Source: Incurvaria masculella
Lineage: Eukaryota; Arthropoda; Insecta; Lepidoptera; Incurvariidae
NCBI GenBank assembly: GCA_946894095.1
Contig: OX335650.1
Location: 3,968,001-4,032,000, forward strand
DNA: 64,000 nucleotides
Direction of reading: 5' to 3'
Part shown: positions 34,001 through 40,000 of the stretch, one piece after another
How positions within the stretch are numbered: the first letter of the stretch is position 1
How the letters are laid out: every line of letters starts with the position of its first letter
The notes under the pieces: generated by a model
The model's input: the letters and a program-made list of their open reading frames with translations, nothing else
What the model was told of the DNA's origin: nothing
The model's database searches: none
Position numbers and translations under genes: made by a program

Positions 34001-37000
34001 ACATTTTTTTTCAAATCTGAACTAACTTCGATTCCTTAGTACATAAATGTTTACGCCGACTGCGTATACTAGCTCGTTTTCGACAGGTTGACAAATGAAA
34101 ACTCGATACTGTCAGCATTACACACCGTCACCGGAAAAGCAAACTATTGTTTCTAAAGTTTTTAACAATCTAAAAATACTTATGATTAGACTTTAATGAC
34201 CACCGTTGCATCTCTGCATTATCTAATCGGCGACACTCCGCCGCCGCCGCCGCCGTGTCCGTCTGACAAAGTTTGACGTTAACGCAAGACTCGGAATAGA
34301 CCCTCTGAACCGTCGTCGCGTCGCGTCGCAGGTCTAAATGAACTGGTGAGGAGCGACTTCCAGCACGCGCAAGATCACTCGCGAGGCCCCAAGATCAACG
34401 ACTCCGCCAGACGGTGGGAGTGCGACGGACGCCGGAGTATATGTCCTCGGCTCGGCGGAGCGGGGCCCGCGAGAGGTGGCCGCCGCCGCCGCCGTCTCGG
34501 CCGCCATTAGGATCCGCGGTGTCGGCACGGCGAGCATCACGACGCCCGCATTGAAACTAGTCGTGCACGAATGCGCCAGAATGGAAGCCAACCGAGCGGT
34601 TCCGGCCCGGCGGAGGCGGACGGCACAGTCGTAGCGAATCTCACACTTTTTAGAACATGTGTTGTCTAGCTGAAGAAGTGCCGAGTGTGAAATGGAATAG
34701 CCGCATTCGTCATTGATTCAGAACAATTTACTTAAGGAGTTGTCGGTGTTTGTGAGAGTGATTGGCATTATGCAGATGTGAGTGTAAAAAGAGGTGCAGA
34801 CGTTAGGACGGAGTGCACAATATCCTGGACAAATATATCCGTCCTTATTTTTCGACTGAAGAAGAAAGAAGATACATCTATAATAACCATGACTAATATA
34901 CTAACCAGAGATTAGTGTTTGTGAGTGGGAAAGGTGAGTGAGCTGTGTGGCCATGCATTTGTCCACGTAGAAAGCTGATGAAGCATGAATTATGACACAT
35001 AGATAGTGATGTGATGTGATGATTTTTAAAAGGTTTGAAATGAGGCGTGTGGTGATAGGATGAGGTGACAGGTAAGGACATAGTTTGAGGTGGTTGTGAA
35101 GGCGTTAGTGTAAAAAGAGTAGCGAGGATGGGTGTCGGTGCGTGAAGATGAATGTGAAGCAGGAAACAGTGTGAGGTCGTTGTGAAGTTGTAGGTGTAAG
35201 GTTTAGGGGGCGACTGTGGGTGTCTGTATGTGGAGATAAATGTGACGCAGGAAACAGTGCGATGTGATTGTTTACGTGCAGTTGTATGTGCAAAGGGGGG
35301 GTCGAGTGACGGGTACTCACGCACAAGTCCTTGAGCGTGATGCTGTTGTCCGTATAGAAGACGAGCACGTCCGCGGGCAGGCCACTGACGCGCGGCTCGA
35401 GCATCTTGGAGGCGAGCAGCAGGCACGCGGTGCCGAGCAGCTGCAGCTGGTTCTTGCCGATGGCGCAGGCGCCGAGGAAGCGGTCGAGGTACGCCATCGC
35501 CAGCGGGAACACCGCCTCCTGGCAGTTCTGGTCCTCGCACACCTGACGGAACGACGCGGACTTAGAGGGGGGTTGCAGCCGTTGTATCGAGTCTTGACGA
35601 TCTGATGCTCATGCTTTGCGGGGCCGTCTTTGACATACTTACCTAGCTTTGATGCGTTATAATAGCAATATTCATGGATGGCAAAATCCTTCCACTCGAA
35701 CATTTTCGAACACTTGGTCTTTTCCAGTAGGATAGCCTGAAATATTGAGGCTGCGACTATACATTATGAAGTTATAATTTTGTTATGCAGTTAACTTGAC
35801 ATGGATCACTAATACAAAACCTAGTGCCACCTACTGTGTAATAGCCAAACACACCACATGGAAACAAGGTGTCATGCACATTCCTTACATTAAGTAAGTA
35901 CGATTTTATGGGCAAGGCGGCAATAAATATGAATAATCATAGCATCAACGGGTTATAATATGGAAATGTTATACATAGGTAGACAATATGACATAAAATA
36001 TAAATTATCGTTTACATGATTTCAAATAAATTGATAAGTGGTATAGCTATTCTAGTGGGTATTTGACCCCAGGATAGCATGCACCGCTTTCTTCTCTTTT
36101 TTTTCCTCAAGGTGAAGGAAAACACCTTAAGATCTAGCAAGTTCCTAGATGACACGACAATGGGTTCGTCATTAGGTGTCTGTGTCTGAAGAATCGGCGA
36201 ACTACAAAATCGACATGAGGCAGCTCAGTGACCCTGAGACAAAATATTCGGCAGGCAGAAATTGCACGCGTGGAAATTCTTATGGATTTAGGCTGTCTCA
36301 AGAACAGGTCAAGTTCAGTGGTTAGTGGAAGGTTTATATTCTGCCTAATATGAAGGCACAAGAAATCAAGAAATGTGCTGAATAATTTCAAAATCGAATT
36401 ACCTAATGTAGTATTCGCTGTGGGAAAATGGTAATGTCATTCGTTACCATTAAGAACATTCAAAATACCAGGTTAACAATATACTTTTTTATTAGGGTAA
36501 AAAGTAAAAAGGGAACCCTATTACTTAGCCTCCGCTGTCCGTCCGTCCGTCTGACACAGGGCTGTATCTCATGAACCGTAATAGGCAGGCAGCTGAAAAT
36601 TTCACAGAGTGTGCATTTATTTTGCCGCTATGACTACAAATAGGCAACATTAAAAAATAATAACAATTAAAGGGGGGGCCCCATACTAAAAACGAGTTTT
36701 TTTTGTCTTAAATATTGTACGATGGTACGGAACCTTTCGTGTGCGAGTCCGACTCGCACTTGGCCGGTTTTTATCTGGACATGCATGTTCAACACCACAT
36801 CTACTGTCGTGACATTAGTTCCACACACCGTTAGCATGTTACCAGTTAGCATGGTACGAAATGCAACTAAACGTTAGATTTAATCATGCCGGTTCACCCG
36901 GCGGGTTAATTTGCCATGGTAACCGCGCTCGATGGAAAACACGGACAGCGATGCAATGATCATAAACCTGGGTTAATCCTACCACCTAATAAGTAGGGAA

Positions 37001-40000
37001 GGGAATCCAAATTATCCTTGTTTTTGACAGGTCATAAGGTCAAAGTCGTTTTCAAGGTTGCGGGCTGTTCAAATGTGAGTGTTCGAAGAGGAGAAGCTTG
37101 GGATTAGCAGGAAACTAAGTCCTCCGCGCGAGCTGGGATCTCTATATAAGGTATTTGTGTAAATGTTTCGGCGGTACCTAACCGCGAATCGAACCACTAA
37201 TCTGTGGTTGCACCGCGAAATATTATTTGTTTATTTAATGAAATAGGTAAACCATGTCCATCGCGGATTAAATGAAAGGGAAACTTGATCACGAGTGACT
37301 GATAACATAATTCGGTCTAAGGGTTTCCAGCGGGAAAATGTTGGCCTTTTTCTTATGCAACTTGGCATGGATGGCAAATACCACACAACTACCGTTATGA
37401 TTTTCGCCCAAAACACCACATTCCCGAAGGAATTAGGTACAATGCCCGGACCTCCCCTATATGAGCACGGCTACACTGAACCGGATCAATTCAATCAAAT
37501 CAACTCGGACAATTTTTTATCGCCGCTTCGACCATATTCTCATCGAAGTGCGATGGTACAAATCCGGGCGGGCTTAAACCCTACCACCTAGTAGGGGTAA
37601 GGGGACCTACAGTTTTAAATGGATTCAGAACCATGGAGCAGCTCGTATTCGTGGCTAAATGCACTTATCCAACTCAGAAAGATAAATAAAGTGGTGCACG
37701 AACGAGGCGAGGATTTGAACTCAGACGCGCCACTAGGCTACGAGCCAGTAATGTTTCAGAGGGTTATCTCACCGTAAACATGTTTTTTATGAAACTGGAC
37801 ATGGACAGCTTATGAAACCTACTGTAAATATACCACACACCACATACACCATCATACCACATAAGAACTAGGTTCCAGGTCAGCCTATATTGAGCTGGAT
37901 GAAAAACAGGTACAATTCTCATTTCCGCCCCTATCATCGTTCATTCAACGCGATGATGCTATTGGGATTAACGCCACCTATGGAGTAAGAAGCGGACCTA
38001 CAGATTTACGTAGAATAGCCTTATACTTTTAGAAACGGTCACCCATCCACTCCCGACCGCTTTCAGCGTTGCTTAACTTCGATTATCGAACGCCGATGCT
38101 ACCGAGAATGAAAAATGGCCATGAATGCAATTAAATAGTAGAAGAGAGTGTACAATATAAAAAAAAACTTTTAACAAAAAAGTAACCGACTTCAAAGAAA
38201 AAGCACTACAAAGTAAAAAAATAATTGCCATTTTTGTAGTTATGATTATTGTTATTTTTTGAGTCGGTGTCAGCCAAGGTATTATATAATTTGAATACCC
38301 CTGTCAAATTTACGTTATTTTCGAATTATTTAACCAACTCCTGTCCCCTTTATAAGGGTGAAACCACAAAATAATGACATTTGGATGAAGATTTTATTTT
38401 TGAAGCCAATTGTTTTTATGTAGCTTTGTCATGGGTAACACCCACCATCATGGTAATATGCCAACACATCGAATTCCCGATTTAATGAGGTGCCATACCA
38501 TTTATGAGCACGGCTGCATTCAACTGTACGGAAAACACGAAAGGTCCCCGTTGCAGCCCGCCCGGGTTGGTACCATCGCATTGGATGAAAAGATGGTCGA
38601 AGCGGCAATGAAAATTTGTCCGTTTTCCATCCAGTTCAATGTAGCCGTGCTCATAAAGGGAAGGTCCTGGCATGGCACCTTATTCCTTCGGGAATGTGGT
38701 GTATTGGGCTAATATCATAACGGTAGTTGTGTGGTATTAGCCATCCATGACAGGTTGCATAAAAAAAACATAAAAAAATTCGTGCACGGGCGATTTAGCC
38801 CTGGTTGCACGAAGAGACGGCCGAATTAATCAATGTTCAAACACGTCACTTGACGTTTAATCGTACGTTGACGTTGATTTAGATTTTTTGTCCTTTCGTG
38901 CACTCGGCCCTTAGTCATGCATCAAATGCCTGCTCTATTCAATGATGTAAACCTGCGGCATCGATGATCTTAGCGAATTTTCTATAGGAGATTTGTAACT
39001 CGTAATAGAACTTTAGCGCTCGTCCTGTGGATTTTTATATTTGGGTAAAATATGAAATAATTTAAATGTCTCGAAAATATGTATCTGTCTTCACAGATAC
39101 AAACTATTCCTATAACCTGGCAGTCTTCAAGCATAATTTTAAATTTAGCAAAATTTCAAATTAAAGCTCGATAGCTCAGCCATAGTCCGCAAAACCGCTG
39201 GCATGGCGCCTCGCTGAGCGTGGTTTCGCGAGGTGTTTTTGGCTTTTCTGAGCACCTTTGGTTCTCAGCACAGAGACAAGTTTTTCATAAAAATAATAAT
39301 AAAAAAATATTAAAAAAAGAATGGACGGCCGCTTTAGTCTATCCTTCAAATGCCTGCTCTATTTACCCCTGTTTTCACCACCAAGTCCGATAAGTAACTT
39401 TCGGTAACATTGCATATTTACATGGTTTAACCGAAAGGTAACTTTGGGGTTTTTGTAGCTGGAGGTGGTGGAAGTCAGCGGCGGATTTACAAATTTGCCG
39501 CTAGTAGGCTTTTAAAATTTTGCCGCCGCTACCGTCCTCTACACTTCGATACCCGAGTTCACCATAACGTGAATTACCATTTATATGTCAATGAATATGT
39601 GCCGTTATGATTTGTGTCCTAGTTACACAATCTCTTTCCCGTAAATTATTGTTAAAATAATAATTTGCTTATGTGGAAGGTTACATACAAGCGCGTTATG
39701 GCTCTAGCAGGCTGCAACAGTTGCTCTTTCCGGTCTCAAATGCGGCCGGGAAGATGGACTGAGCAAGAAAAAAAATGTTGGTATCCGCCGCCCGGTATTT
39801 GCCGCCCCTAAAATCTGCCGCTCTAGGCTCCAGCCTACTCAGCCTGCTGGTAAATCCGCCACTGGGTGGAAGGTGTAAACCTGCGGAATCGATGATCCTA
39901 GCGATTTTTCGATAGTGATTTGTAACTCGTAATAGAGGCTATGAACCCGTGTAGCAATCCGTACCGTTGGTAGCGTACTGTATCATGGCATCACACTTCA

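Larger units (their letters stand above)
18922..35320 (-). other. CycD: CycD intron 2 (16.4 kb)
   Basis: Donor TGC|GTGAGT, acceptor CGTTTTCAG. It contains two copies of the telomere-core MITE, two TTAA elements, an inverted-repeat MITE at 30290, SINE fragments (22677, 26645), a palindromic MITE at 23574, tandem arrays at 28640, 32246 and 34920, and GC-rich islands at about 23820-24110, 24540-24870, 25900-26140, 28780-28930, 33540-33990 and 34220-34640. No second gene can be supported inside it. Confidence 0.85.
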
